Origin: an uncultured Clostridium sp.
GTDB taxonomy: Bacteria > Bacillota > Clostridia > TANB77 > CAG-508
Length of the DNA stretch: 64,000 nt
Direction of reading: 5' to 3'
NCBI GenBank assembly: GCA_900552135.1
Contig: URYN01000004.1
Location: 1 to 64,000 of the forward strand
The notes below the pieces were generated by a model. It saw only the letters and a program-made list of their open reading frames with translations, was not told the origin of the DNA and did not search any database. The position numbers were made by a program, and so were the translations under genes. Positions within the stretch are counted from its first letter, which is position 1. Each line of letters starts with the position of its first letter. Shown one piece after another: positions 10,108 to 19,527 of this stretch.

Positions 10108-10534
10108 TTTTATTCAATAAATCCTCCATTGTGTGCCATGCAAGAAGTGCACATTTTACTCTGGCTGGCATATTTGAAACATTCTTAAATGCAATTGCAT
10201 CTTCAAGCTTCTTAAGTTCCTCTTCATCAGTAATCTCTCTTTTTATCATTTCAATAAAAAGCTTTATAATCTCTCTTGCTTCCTCTATAGTTTTTCCTCT
10301 TAGAGTATCTATCATGATAGATGTAGAAGCCTGTGAAATTGCGCAACCATGACCAGTAAAAGACATGTCTTCAATTTTATTTCCATCAAGTTTAAGCTCT
10401 AGTTCAATTTCATCTCCACAATTTGGATTATGACCTTTTTCCCTAAAGTCACTTTCTGGAAGTTCTCTTTTATTGTAAGAATTCATGCTGTGTTCCATTA
10501 TTAAATCATTATAAACATCTTGTAACTCGTCCAT
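10097..10534 (-). CDS. sufU: SufU-type sulfur transfer protein
   Basis: SufU accepts persulfide sulfur from SufS in Firmicutes. The three Zn or sulfur ligand cysteines are present: NPNCGD (Cys39, Asp41), GHGCAIS (Cys64) and RVKCALLAW (Cys128). The usual SufU insertion between the second and third Cys is present, and the length of 145 aa is normal. It sits between sufS and mnmA. Confidence 0.95.
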
Positions 10535-10558
10535 TTTTATCCTTCCTTTTTTTGTTTT

Positions 10559-10587
10559 CGCCCAATAGGGACGTCCCTTTTTGGGCG
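10559..10587. repeat. 29-bp hairpin repeat, copy 1
   Basis: Reads CGCCCAATAGGGACGTCCCT then TTTTGGGCG, and is nearly self-complementary (CGCCCAA pairs TTGGGCG, AGGGACG pairs CGTCCCT). Related copies lie at 13008, 48639 and 48700. This one is between sufS and sufU. Confidence 0.9.
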
Positions 10588-10591
10588 AATT

Positions 10592-11809
10592 TTATTTTGT
10601 GATTATATATTTTTCAAACATTTGGTATGCTTTTTTTAATGCCATAACAAGTCTATCTACATCTTCTTTTGTATTGTAGAAGTAGAAGCTTGCTCTACAA
10701 GTAGAATCTGTTCCCATATATCTAAGTAAAGGTTGTGCGCAGTGATTTCCAGACCTTACACAAACGCCTTCTGAATCTAATATACTTGCTACATCATGAG
10801 GGTGTACACCTTCTATATTAAATGATATTACAGAAGAATGGTTTTCTTTGTTTGGCGTCATATATAATTTCAAGAAACCTAACTTAGATAATTCTTCTCT
10901 TGCGTAATTTACTACTTCGTTTTCTATTTCTTGTATTTTATCATATCCAATAGAATTTATGTAGTCTATTGCTGCTCCAAGTCCTACAACACCTTCTACA
11001 TTTTGAGTTCCGGCTTCAAATTTATTTGGAAGTGGTGCAAAAGTTGTGTCTTGTTCATATACATATTCAATCATGTCTCCACCCATTAAGAATGGATTCA
11101 TTTTGTTTAAGATTTCTCTTTTTCCATATAAAACACCGATTCCCAAAGGTGCTAACATCTTATGTCCTGAAAATACCATAAAGTCTGGATTTAATTCTTG
11201 TACATCTATTTTTGTGTGAGGAATGCTTTGTGATGCGTCCAAGACAACTACTGCATCCTTTTTATGAGCATATTCTATTATTTCTTTTACATTATTTATT
11301 GTTCCTAAAACATTTGAAACGTGAGTAATACCAACTATTTTAGTCTTGTCTGTAATCTTGTTTTCTATTTCTTGTTTGGTTAGCTCATAATTCTCATCTA
11401 TGTACATATATTTCAATTTTGCACCTGTTTTTTTAGCAACATATTGCCAAGGCACTAAATTAGAATGATGTTCCATTATAGAAAGCACAATCTCATCATC
11501 TGGTTTTAAATTATCTAAGCCATAAGAGTATGCAATTAAATTCAAACTTTCGCTTGCATTTTTAGAAAATATTACTTCTTCTCTGTTTTTCGCATTTATG
11601 AATTTTGCAATTTTTGTTCTTGTATCTTCATAAATAGCTGTGGCTTCTACGCTTAGAGAATAAGCTCCTCTATGAGGATTTGCATTATAATTTTTATAAA
11701 ATTCTTCAACTTTATTAATTACTTGAATAGGTTTTTGGGTTGTGGCACCACTATCCAAATAAGCAATATCTCTATTATTTAATAATGGAAAATCTACTTT
11801 ATAATTCAT
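10592..11809 (-). CDS. sufS: Cysteine desulfurase SufS
   Basis: A PLP enzyme that converts cysteine to alanine and leaves a persulfide for iron-sulfur assembly. The PLP lysine is in SGHKMLAPLG (Lys217) and the nucleophilic cysteine in RSGNHCAQPL (Cys357). ASQS and MEHHSN are the expected cofactor contacts. The length of 405 aa and the RSGxHCAQP motif are those of group II SufS/CsdA enzymes. It is fourth in the suf order C-B-D-S-U. Confidence 0.97.
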   Translation of the reverse strand: MNYKVDFPLLNNRDIAYLDSGATTQKPIQVINKVEEFYKNYNANPHRGAYSLSVEATAIYEDTRTKIAKFINAKNREEVIFSKNASESLNLIAYSYGLDNLKPDDEIVLSIMEHHSNLVPWQYVAKKTGAKLKYMYIDENYELTKQEIENKITDKTKIVGITHVSNVLGTINNVKEIIEYAHKKDAVVVLDASQSIPHTKIDVQELNPDFMVFSGHKMLAPLGIGVLYGKREILNKMNPFLMGGDMIEYVYEQDTTFAPLPNKFEAGTQNVEGVVGLGAAIDYINSIGYDKIQEIENEVVNYAREELSKLGFLKLYMTPNKENHSSVISFNIEGVHPHDVASILDSEGVCVRSGNHCAQPLLRYMGTDSTCRASFYFYNTKEDVDRLVMALKKAYQMFEKYIITK

Positions 11810-11951
11810 TACATATTCCTTTCTTTTATTTGCTTCACATAAATTTTTACATGTTTTTAAGTTTTAATTTTATTGATTTTTTATCGACTTCAATTTCAAA
11901 CATTTAGGCACTTAAAATTCTGCAAAATAATTCTACACATTTAATTTTTAA

Positions 11952-12989
11952 TTAAAGTCTTTCATCTATTTCCTGTAAGATTTCTTCTCTTACATCTTCA
12001 TTATTTATTCCTTCAATTATCTTGTTAAAGTTTGCTTTTACCAAAAGTCTTACCGCTTCTTTGTAGCTTAATCCTCTGCTCATTATATAAAATACTGAAG
12101 ACTCATCTACCTTCCCAGAAGCTGTTGAGTGGTTACCTTCCACATCGTCCTCTGTGCACAAAAGCATAGGAAGCGCTATTGATTTTGCCTTATCTGATAG
12201 CAACATGCAATATTCGTTTTCGTTTCCTTTTGCTTTCTTGCAACCTTTCTTGAAATCAATAGTACCTTTGAAATTCTTTTTACTATTATCTTTCAAAGCA
12301 CCTTGTGCATCTATGTCAACATTCGTTTGTTTTCCACGTAAATGCACTATATAGTTCAAATCCTTAACTTGAGAACCTTGTCCAAGATAAATAGTCTTAA
12401 CATCATTTTCTGCCCTGTCGCCAGTCACATTTGAATAATAATTTGAAACACTATTTTTAGCACCAATGTCAATTAATTTATGATATACTTTAGAATTTTT
12501 CTCGATGCTATTTTCAAAGCTTTCAAAGCTATCTGATTCATCGTTTAATAAATTTACAACCGTAATATTTATCTTAGCACCGTCTTTTGCAGTAGCTCTA
12601 ATTATTCCACTGTGGAAGCATTTTTTGTCTGTTTCAGATTGGTACTCAACTATTACATTAATATTTTTGCTAGCAACAACATCAATTTGATTAAGCAAAA
12701 CTAGGTTATCTTCATCAAAAACATAAGTTATTCTAACATCTTCTGCTTTTTCATTATTTTCAATTCTAATTTTGCTGTTGGCTTTTTTTAATACCATATT
12801 TTCTAGCTCTTTGTCGTTGCCATACACTAATTGGCTTTCAGAAACATTTTCATCAATCTTTGAATTATGTTTCACTATTTGAACATTCTCAAACTCTGGA
12901 ATATTTTCCGGTATTCGAGCATCTATTTCTATATTATTTATTCTAAAATTATTTGCTGTTCTAACAGGCGTTTCATTTAATTTTAGCAT
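11952..12989 (-). CDS. sufD: Fe-S assembly scaffold subunit SufD
   Basis: SufD partners SufB in the SufBCD scaffold complex. The protein (345 aa) is a right-handed beta-helix type sequence with the family C-terminal block LCTEDDVEGNHSTASGKVDESSVFYIMSRGLSYKEAVRLL, which pairs with the similar end of SufB. It is shorter at the N-terminus than E. coli SufD, as is common in Clostridia. A 142-base gap without recognisable features separates it from sufS. Confidence 0.93.
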   Translation of the reverse strand: MLKLNETPVRTANNFRINNIEIDARIPENIPEFENVQIVKHNSKIDENVSESQLVYGNDKELENMVLKKANSKIRIENNEKAEDVRITYVFDEDNLVLLNQIDVVASKNINVIVEYQSETDKKCFHSGIIRATAKDGAKINITVVNLLNDESDSFESFENSIEKNSKVYHKLIDIGAKNSVSNYYSNVTGDRAENDVKTIYLGQGSQVKDLNYIVHLRGKQTNVDIDAQGALKDNSKKNFKGTIDFKKGCKKAKGNENEYCMLLSDKAKSIALPMLLCTEDDVEGNHSTASGKVDESSVFYIMSRGLSYKEAVRLLVKANFNKIIEGINNEDVREEILQEIDERL

Positions 12990-13007
12990 TACCTCAATCC
13001 TTTCTTT

Positions 13008-13036
13008 CGCCCAAAAAGGGTCGTCCCTATTGGGCG
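13008..13036. repeat. 29-bp hairpin repeat, copy 2 (inverted)
   Basis: The reverse orientation of copy 1, between sufB and sufD; begins CGCCCAAAAAGGG and ends CCCTATTGGGCG. Confidence 0.9.
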
Positions 13037-13037
13037 A

Positions 13038-14438
13038 TTATCCTATTGCACCTTGTAATTCTAAGTTTATTAGGTTATTCATTTCTACCGCATATTCTAC
13101 TGGTAATTCCTTTGAAATTGGATATGCAAATCCTCTTACTATCATGGCTTTTGCATCTTCTTCTGACAGTCCTCTGCTCATTAAGTAAAATATTTCCTTG
13201 TCACTTATTTTTCCTATTTTAGCTTCGTGCGAAAATTCTACTTCATCGGTTCTTATGTCGTTTACTGGAATTGTGTCTGAACGTGATATGTCATCTAACA
13301 TTAGTGATTCACAGCTTACGCTACATTTTGAATTTTTAGCGTTTTCTGTAATTCTTACTAAAGCTCTGTATGTGCAGGCTCCACCATCTTTTGAAATTGA
13401 TTTCGAATTTACAACTGATGATGTGTTTGGTGCATTGTGAACTACCTTAAATCCTGTGTCTAAATCTTGTCCATGTCCCGCAAATGTAATTCCTGTGTAT
13501 TCTGTTTTTGCACCTTCTCCATTTAATATGCTCATTGGATAAAGCATTGAAACCTTAGAGCCAAACGAACCTGTAACCCAGTCAATTTGTGCATTTTTTC
13601 CTACTATTGCTTTTTTAGTATTCAAGTTCATCATGTTTTTTGACCAATTTTCTATTGTAGAATATCTTAAATAAGCATTGTCTTTTACATATAATTCAAC
13701 ACAACCAGCATGAAGATTTACCTTATTGTATTTTGGTGCCGAACATCCTTCTATAAAGTGAAGGCTTGCTCCTTCGTCTACTATTATAAGCGTATGCTCG
13801 AATTGTCCAGATTCTGGTGAGTTCAATCTAAAATAAGATTGCAATGGAATATCAACCTTTACGCCCTTGGGAACATACACGAAAGATCCTCCTGACCAAA
13901 CTGCAGCATGAAGTGCTACAAATTTATGGTCATTTATTGGAACGCATTTCATAAAATGCTCTCTCACTAAATCCGGATATTCTCTAACAGCAGTTTCCAT
14001 ATCTGTATAGATTACACCCTGTTTTAGCAAATCTTCTTTTATACTATGATATACAACCTCTGAATCATATTGAGCACCAACACCTGCTAGAGATTTCTTC
14101 TCTGCCTCTGGGATTCCCAAATTATCAAAAGTCTTTTTTATATCTTCTGGAACATCGTCCCAGCTTGAGTTTAATTTAGATTTTGGCTTAACATATGTTG
14201 CAATCTCATCCATTTTAAGTTCAGATAAATCTGGTCCCCATGTTGGAAGTTCAAGCTTTTCGTATGTTTCTAAAGCTTTCAAGCGAATCTCTTTCATCCA
14301 ATCTGGGTCATTTTTCTTTGATGAAATCTCCTCAACAATTTCTCTGTTAAGACCTTTCTTCATTTTAAACTCATAGTTATCTTTATTTTTTATATCATAT
14401 ATATTTCTATTTATATCGTCTACTTGAGTTTTTGACAT
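13038..14438 (-). CDS. sufB: Fe-S assembly scaffold protein SufB
   Basis: SufB is the core scaffold on which SufC ATP hydrolysis drives cluster assembly. The 466 aa product shows VPKGVKVDIPLQSYFR, HFIEGCSAP, the GKNAQIDWVTGSFGSK region and the closing SHEAKIGKISDKEIFYLMSRGLSEEDAKAMIVRGF. The C-terminal Glu/His region that builds the SufB-SufD interface site is intact. The start ATG has a GGAAA site. sufC lies 152 bases upstream, across a long hairpin. Confidence 0.97.
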   Translation of the reverse strand: MSKTQVDDINRNIYDIKNKDNYEFKMKKGLNREIVEEISSKKNDPDWMKEIRLKALETYEKLELPTWGPDLSELKMDEIATYVKPKSKLNSSWDDVPEDIKKTFDNLGIPEAEKKSLAGVGAQYDSEVVYHSIKEDLLKQGVIYTDMETAVREYPDLVREHFMKCVPINDHKFVALHAAVWSGGSFVYVPKGVKVDIPLQSYFRLNSPESGQFEHTLIIVDEGASLHFIEGCSAPKYNKVNLHAGCVELYVKDNAYLRYSTIENWSKNMMNLNTKKAIVGKNAQIDWVTGSFGSKVSMLYPMSILNGEGAKTEYTGITFAGHGQDLDTGFKVVHNAPNTSSVVNSKSISKDGGACTYRALVRITENAKNSKCSVSCESLMLDDISRSDTIPVNDIRTDEVEFSHEAKIGKISDKEIFYLMSRGLSEEDAKAMIVRGFAYPISKELPVEYAVEMNNLINLELQGAIG

Positions 14439-14480
14439 AATATTTCCTTTCTTGTAAGTATTTTGGTTGATAAAGAATTA

Positions 14481-14571
14481 AATTTTGGCAAGGAAAATAA
14501 ATTTAAAAGGCAAGGGCGCATACGTGGTGTATGTAACCGCGTTTTAAATGAAATTTGACGTAGCCAAAATT
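14481..14571 (-). other. Long imperfect hairpin between sufC and sufB
   Basis: Three nested inverted segments fold 91 bases into one arm: AATTTTGGC/GCCAAAATT outside, ATTTAAAA/TTTTAAAT next, and CATAC/GTATG near the tip, with bulges between. There is no T-run on the sufB side, so it does not look like a simple terminator. It could be a processing or stability element or a MITE remnant. Confidence 0.6.
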
Positions 14572-14590
14572 GTAATTATTTTTCAACCCT

Positions 14591-15325
14591 TTATTTATAT
14601 TGTGAATATCCATTTTCTTCAATCTCTTGTGCTAAGCTTGCATCTCCAGTTTTTACAATCTTACCATCAACTAATATATGAACATAGTCAACTTTCAAAT
14701 TTTCTAATATTCTAGTATTGTGTGTAATTATTAAAACTGCATTTTCTTCATTCTTGTACATTTCAATTCCTTTAGAAACTGTTCTTATTGCATCAACATC
14801 AAGACCTGAATCTGTTTCGTCTAATATTGCAAGTTTTGGATTTAGCACTAGCATTTGAAGAATCTCATTCTTCTTTTTTTCTCCGCCAGAAAATCCAACA
14901 TTTAAATTTCTTTCTACTAGCTTTGGATTCATGCTTAATTCTTCCATGTAATTCTTAACTTGGTCCTTAAATTCAAACACTTTTACAGGTTTTGCAGTTA
15001 CTTTATTTTTTGCATATTTTAAGAAGTTAAATGTAGAAATACCTGGGATTTCTACTGGAGATTGAAAAGACATGAACACGCCTTTTTTTGCAATTTTATC
15101 TGTGCTCTCTTCATTTATATTTTCGCCTTCAAATAAAATTTCTCCACTTGTTTTCTTATATTCTGGATTATTTAAAATAACATTTGCAGTTGTTGATTTT
15201 CCTGCACCATTTGGTCCCATTATTACATGAGTTTCTCCCTTATTGATTTTAAGATTTAATCCTTTTAAAATTTGCTTTCCTTCAGCTTCTGCATATAAAT
15301 TGTTTATTTCTAGTAAACTGCTCAT
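14591..15325 (-). CDS. sufC: Fe-S assembly ATPase SufC
   Basis: The ABC-type ATPase of the SufBCD complex. Walker A is GPNGAGKST, the signature region is NVGFSGGEKKKNEI, Walker B is PKLAILDETDSGLD and the switch His is in LIITHNTRIL. Its length, 244 aa, is standard. It is first in the operon. An AGGAG site precedes the ATG, and the promoter lies about 70 bases upstream. Confidence 0.97.
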   Translation of the reverse strand: MSSLLEINNLYAEAEGKQILKGLNLKINKGETHVIMGPNGAGKSTTANVILNNPEYKKTSGEILFEGENINEESTDKIAKKGVFMSFQSPVEIPGISTFNFLKYAKNKVTAKPVKVFEFKDQVKNYMEELSMNPKLVERNLNVGFSGGEKKKNEILQMLVLNPKLAILDETDSGLDVDAIRTVSKGIEMYKNEENAVLIITHNTRILENLKVDYVHILVDGKIVKTGDASLAQEIEENGYSQYK

Positions 15326-15390
15326 TTATATTTCTCCTTCTATATTTACTTATATAAAATTCTTTTTTTATTTTTTACCATCAATTATAA

Positions 15391-15429
15391 ATTATACCAT
15401 TTAATTCCTACCAAATCAATAGGAATTAA
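15391..15429 (-). promoter_or_regulatory. suf operon promoter with palindromic operator
   Basis: On the minus strand, TTGATT (15414-15419), a 17-base spacer and TATAAT (15391-15396) form a sigma-A-type promoter. A perfect 10-bp dyad, TTAATTCCTA-N9-TAGGAATTAA (15401-15429), covers the -35 box and spacer. An Rrf2/IscR-type repressor is the likely reader, by analogy with other suf operons; the regulator gene is not in view. Confidence 0.7.
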
Positions 15430-15446
15430 AAAATTTCTTGTTATAT

Positions 15447-15475
15447 TTGCATTCCTATACATTATATGCTATAAT
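15447..15475 (+). promoter_or_regulatory. Promoter for the small membrane ORF
   Basis: TTGCAT, 17 bases, TATAAT. A short hairpin (TTGGG...CCCAA) follows in the leader, before AAGGAGG. Confidence 0.6.
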
Positions 15476-15541
15476 TGTGTTTACGTTGGGAATAACCCAA
15501 TCTTAATTATATCCCGCCAACAAATCAAGGAGGATACTAAT

Positions 15542-15817
15542 ATGGGGTATTTTGATTTCTTGTTGCTTGCTCTTCTCGGTTTGGGAATCGTGTGTTTCGG
15601 CATCGGATATGTGATAATGGTGGTGGTTACTCCATTTGGAATAATAATATCAGCCATAAATTGTTTTATCTGGTTCTGCCGGAAGCCTTTACATGATGAA
15701 AACGACGAAGAAGCATACTTACAAGCACAAGAAGATATAAAACAATGGCTTTTAGCCTTGGCACTGGAAGTTATCCTTGCAGTTATTGCGGTTGCATTGG
15801 TTAAACATCTAGTATAA
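15542..15817 (+). CDS. Small membrane protein of foreign-looking composition
   Basis: Not recognised. The 91 aa product has two adjacent hydrophobic segments (residues 5-45) and one at the C-terminus (about 70-88), split by an acidic loop (HDENDEEAYLQAQED). It has a strong AAGGAGG site, its own promoter and a very strong terminator. Codon use (CTC, GTG, GGC, TGC, CGG) is GC-richer than the neighbours. It contains one in-frame CGG at 15680; skipping the C there gives a different, short C-terminus of 18 residues (GSLYMMKTTKKHTYKHKK). Reading CGG straight through gives a more natural membrane protein. It may be a recent arrival. Confidence 0.6.
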   Translation: MGYFDFLLLALLGLGIVCFGIGYVIMVVVTPFGIIISAINCFIWFCRKPLHDENDEEAYLQAQEDIKQWLLALALEVILAVIAVALVKHLV

Positions 15818-15826
15818 TCCCCTAGC

Positions 15827-15886
15827 CCACAGTGGACCTGGAATGCTTATTTTAATAAGTGTTCTGGGTCTACTGTGGTTTTTATT
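15827..15886 (+). terminator. Strong terminator after the small membrane ORF
   Basis: A long arm, CCACAGT...ACTGTGG (15827-15878), is broken only by small symmetric mismatches and is followed by TTTTTATTTT. Confidence 0.85.
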
Positions 15887-15986
15887 TTCATTCTTTCGTA
15901 ACCTCTCGCCCTCTTTTTTCATATAATATAACAATGAAGATTTTCTTCATGATTATTTCACTTTCAAAAGAAGGGATTGAATTTAT

Positions 15987-16142
15987 ATGGATTATGAATT
16001 AATGATGAACGGAAACGTAAAAATTGGTCAACCAGCGCCAGATTTCAATGCTATATCCACTATGGGAAATATTAATTTGAATAATTACAAAGGAAAATGG
16101 ATTGTTCTATTTTCCCATCCAGGTGATTTTACCCCCGTATGA
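15987..16142 (+). pseudogene. Peroxiredoxin, 5' fragment cut by an integrated element
   Basis: The first 51 codons of a Prx6/AhpC-TSA-type peroxiredoxin ([17 protein letters not shown], then [11 protein letters not shown]) end at a TGA made by the inserted DNA. The next residue should be the peroxidatic Cys. Joining base 16141 to base 21390 restores the frame exactly through FTPVCTTEM and gives a 327 aa protein, so excision of the element would rebuild the enzyme without a scar. Confidence 0.9.
16127..16141 (+). repeat. attL core of the integrase element
   Basis: TTTTACCCCCGTATG, identical to the right-end copy. It encodes FTPV plus the first two bases of the catalytic Cys codon. Confidence 0.85.
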
Positions 16143-16286
16143 GCATACAATTTGGGGAAATATCAGAAACGCTTGATATTGCTTAACATTTGTTTAATCG
16201 ATGACTTACTCTAAAGCAAATAAAAATTGCCACAAAATCGTCAGAGTTAACATCACACAACAAAGGTGGTGAAAAATATGACCTTT

Positions 16287-16320
16287 CCTGCAAAATTATC
16301 CATTGGATAATTTTGACAGG
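16287..16320 (+). promoter_or_regulatory. Leader hairpin with a 9-codon ORF upstream of the ATPase
   Basis: CCTG-c-AAAATTATCC-ATT-GGATAATTTT-ga-CAGG forms a 10-bp perfect stem extended by 4 bp. It lies inside a short ORF (ATG at 16279, MTFPAKLSIG) that follows AAAGGTGGTG. There is no T-run. It could be an ion-responsive leader for the transporter; I do not recognise an M-box or other known riboswitch here. Confidence 0.4.
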
Positions 16321-16385
16321 ATAAATGAGTTTGTGGTATTATATGAATTAGAAAAATAGAAATTTGTTGAAATGGAGGATTGATT

Positions 16386-16471
16386 ATGAAAAAATAAAAA
16401 CAGGAATATTATTAATTATATTGGGAAACTTATTATATTTAGTTTATATATTTTTTTGTAAAGAGGTGTAA
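16386..16471 (+). pseudogene. Tiny single-helix membrane ORF broken in an A-run
   Basis: After GGAGG and ATG the sequence reads AAAAAATAA, giving MKK and a stop. With one more A it would read KIKTGILLIILGNLLYLVYI and continue to CKEV, a 28 aa single-pass peptide. The restored frame stops just before the ATPase ATG, and its last codons hold the ATPase ribosome site. KdpF- or MgtR-like companion peptides are common beside P-type pumps. Transcript slippage on the A-run could supply the missing base, or this is a decayed gene. Confidence 0.45.
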
Positions 16472-16473
16472 AT

Positions 16474-19081
16474 ATGAGTGATTCAAAAGAAAATGTTGAT
16501 GTATTAAAAATGTATGGAGAAGACAGTACTACAAAAAGAGATGAATTTTTAAAAAAGCATAACTTAAATGAAAAGGGGCTTACTAGTAAACAAGCTGAAA
16601 TTAATATTAAGAAATTTGGTCTTAACGAAACAAAAAAGGCTAAACCTAAGAAGTGGTATAATTATTTACTACAAAGTTTACTAACACCTTTTAACTGCAT
16701 TTTAATTGGTATTTCAATTATCTTAATATATACAGATATATATTTAGCAATAGAACCAAGCTATGCAAATATAATAGTCATAGCAATTTTAGTTACTGCA
16801 AGTACTTTATTAGATTTTTTCGAGTCATATAGATCTAATAAGGCAGCAGAAAAATTAAGGGAAATAGTTGAAACAACTACTACAGTTATTAGAGATAACA
16901 AAGAAATAAATATACCAGTTAAAAATGTAACCTTAGGAGACATTGTTTTATTGTCTGCTGGAAGTATTATACCAGCTGATTTAAGAATAATCGAATCAAA
17001 AGACCTATATGTAGGACAGGCTTCATTAACTGGAGAATCTGATAATATAAAGAAAACCGTTGAATTAGAAAAAAATCAAGAAGAATTAGACAGTATATCG
17101 GATTTTGATAATATCTGTTTTATGGGTACAAATGTTGTATCTGGTTCAGCAAAAGGTGTTGTAATAAAAATTGGAGATTCAACATATTTTGGAAAAATAG
17201 CAAATACCGTAACTTCTGGAAAGGAAAAAACAGCATTTCAAAAAGGAATTGAAAGTATAAGTAAATTATTAATTAAAATTATGATTTTTATGATTCCAAT
17301 AGTATTTTTAATAAATGTGGAAAAACATGATATTATTCTAGCATTTACTTTTGCTGTTGCAATAGCCATTTGCATAACACCACTATTGCTACCTGTTATT
17401 TTATCCTCAAGTTTATCTAAAGGTGCTGTGAGAATGTCAAAAAAGAAGACTATTGTTAAGAAGCTAGATTCAATTCAGAACTTTGGAGCAATGAACATAT
17501 TCTGCACAGATAAGACGGGAACATTAACAGAAGACAAGATTGTTCTAGAAAAATACTTAAATGTAAATGGAGAAGAAGACTCCAACATTTTAAAATATGC
17601 CTTTTTAAATGCCTATTTGCAAACAGGACTAAAAAGCAATATAGACGAGGCAGTAGTTGCTAAAGCTAAAACTGTTGGAATTGAAAATAGTTTAAAAAAA
17701 TATAAAAAAATAGATGAAATTCCTTTTGACTTTTCTCGTAGGTGTTTATCTGTAGCAGTAGAAATTGATAATAAAGATGAATTAATAACAAAAGGTGCTG
17801 TTGAAGAAATTCTAAATATTTGTACAACATTTGAATATAAGGGACAAACGGAAAAACTTACAAATGAAAAAACAGAAAATATGAAAAAAATTTGCAAAGA
17901 CTTAAATGAGGAAGGTTTTAGAGTTGTTGCCATTTGTAAAAAAATTATAACTAATAATAAAAAAGATTTTAATAGCACTGATGAAAAAGACATGACTTTA
18001 TTAGGCTTTATTGGTTTTCTTGATCCACCAAAGGAAAGTGCAAAAGAAGCAATAGAAGGCTTAAACAATGCAGGAATAAGAGTTATGGTTCTTACAGGTG
18101 ATAATGTTGAAGTTACAAGATGTGTTTGCAATAAAGCAGGGATAAATTCAAAAAAAATCATAACTGGAAATAACATAGATACATTATCAGATGTAGCACT
18201 ATCAAGATTATTAAAAAGAAATAATATATTTGCGAAACTTTCTCCAATACAAAAAGCAAGGATTGTTAGAGTTTTAAAACAAAATGGAAATGTTGTAGGA
18301 TATATGGGAGATGGAATAAACGATAGTCCAGCGTTAACAAATTCCGATGTTGGAATTTCTGTTGATACTGCAGTTGATATAGCAAAAGAAACTGCAGATA
18401 TTATATTACTTGAAAAAGACCTTAATGTACTATTAGATGGTGTAATGGAACGGAAGAAAAACATATGTAAATTTAATGAAATATATAAAAATGGCAACAA
18501 GCTTCAACTTTGGAGAAGTAGTTTCAGTAATTATTGCAAGCATTGTACTACCATTTTTACCCGAAACACCAATTCAACTATTAGTAGAAGGATTATTATA
18601 TGACTTTGGTCAAATGACAATTCCGTTTGACAATGTAGATAAAGAATTGATTAGAAAACCAAAAAAATTAAATATAAAAAGCTTAAAAAGGTTTATGTTT
18701 TTTATGGGTCCTGTAAGTTCACTATTTGATATAGTTGTATTTTCACTATTATGGTTTGTTTTCACAGTTAGAGATGTTACACACTTTCAAACAATATGGT
18801 TTACTTACAGTATAGTATCAAATTTAATAGGAATGCACATTATAAGAACGGCAAAAACACCATTTATACAGAGTAATGCACATAAGGCTGTTTATATATC
18901 TTCAATTCTGTTAATTATAATAGGAATTTTAGTACCATTCACTCCTCTAGGAACTGCGATAGGCTTAGCACCAATTGCATTAAAATATATTTTCATGATA
19001 TTTGGAGTCACATTCTTATATTGTATTGTAGCAAGTTATGCAAAGAAAATTTATATAAAGAAATATAAGGAATGGATATAG
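16474..19081 (+). CDS. MgtA-like P-type cation ATPase, read through a +1 shift at CGG
   Basis: A P3-type (Mg2+-class) ATPase of about 868 aa if read through. The N-terminal cytoplasmic part has GLTSKQAE and a GLNE motif, the actuator has TGES (SLTGESDNI) and the phosphorylation loop is FCTDKTGTLTED. MVLTGDN and YMGDGINDSPAL complete the P domain. At 18451 the frame meets in-frame CGG in GTA ATG GAA CGG AAG. Omitting the C gives EGRKTYVNLMKYIKMATSFNFG, the conserved VxEGRKTxxNxxKYxxMATSxNFG of MgtA, and then four C-terminal helices to the stop at 19081. Without the shift the protein ends 51 codons later in unrelated sequence, having lost the last helices. Carried by the integrase element. Confidence 0.85.
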
Positions 19082-19224
19082 AAATAATTGAAGATAGAAA
19101 GTAATTTTAATTATAATGTGTTGTTGATTTGTATATGCTTGTTCTCCAAATTGAATATAATTCCATAAAAAAATATATAATAAATTAAGATTAAATACAA
19201 ATTATATAATAGTTCTATAATTTT

Positions 19225-19257
19225 ATAGGGGCGTCAAAATGTCGCCTCTATATTTTT
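19225..19257 (+). terminator. Terminator after the ATPase
   Basis: ATAGGGGCG pairs with CGCCTCTAT across a 9-base loop, followed by ATTTTT. The rest of 19082-19527 holds A/T-rich DNA and two further small dyads (AAAAAGAGA/TCTCTTTTT and ATAACAT/ATGTTAT) just before the next gene; I see no coding there. Confidence 0.8.
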
Positions 19258-19527
19258 GAGTATCACGCTAAAAGCCACGCTTTTTGGCGTAAATGGGAGT
19301 TCAGGGTGACTCCCTGTTCCTGCAAACTTTAAAAAAGTTTGAAAAAAGCGAAAAAATTTTAAAAAACTGCAACATTTGATAAAATTTTTGGCTTCATATA
19401 TATAGAAATTTGATAAACACGAAAAAGTTTTACTGTATTTCTATATTGTAATTTAAAATAAAAAGAGATAACAATTCTCTTTTTAGCATAACATTTATTA
19501 ATAATGTTATGAAGGAGTTAAAAAATA

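Noticed and set aside
16142..16473. M-box or other known riboswitch ahead of the ATPase
   Set aside because: I see one hairpin with a short ORF but none of the conserved helices of the Mg2+ M-box or the Mn2+ yybP-ykoY motif.
17613..18500. A 295-codon leftward frame inside the ATPase
   Set aside because: It is antisense to conserved ATPase motifs and rich in Phe, Ser and Leu, as expected of a shadow frame.
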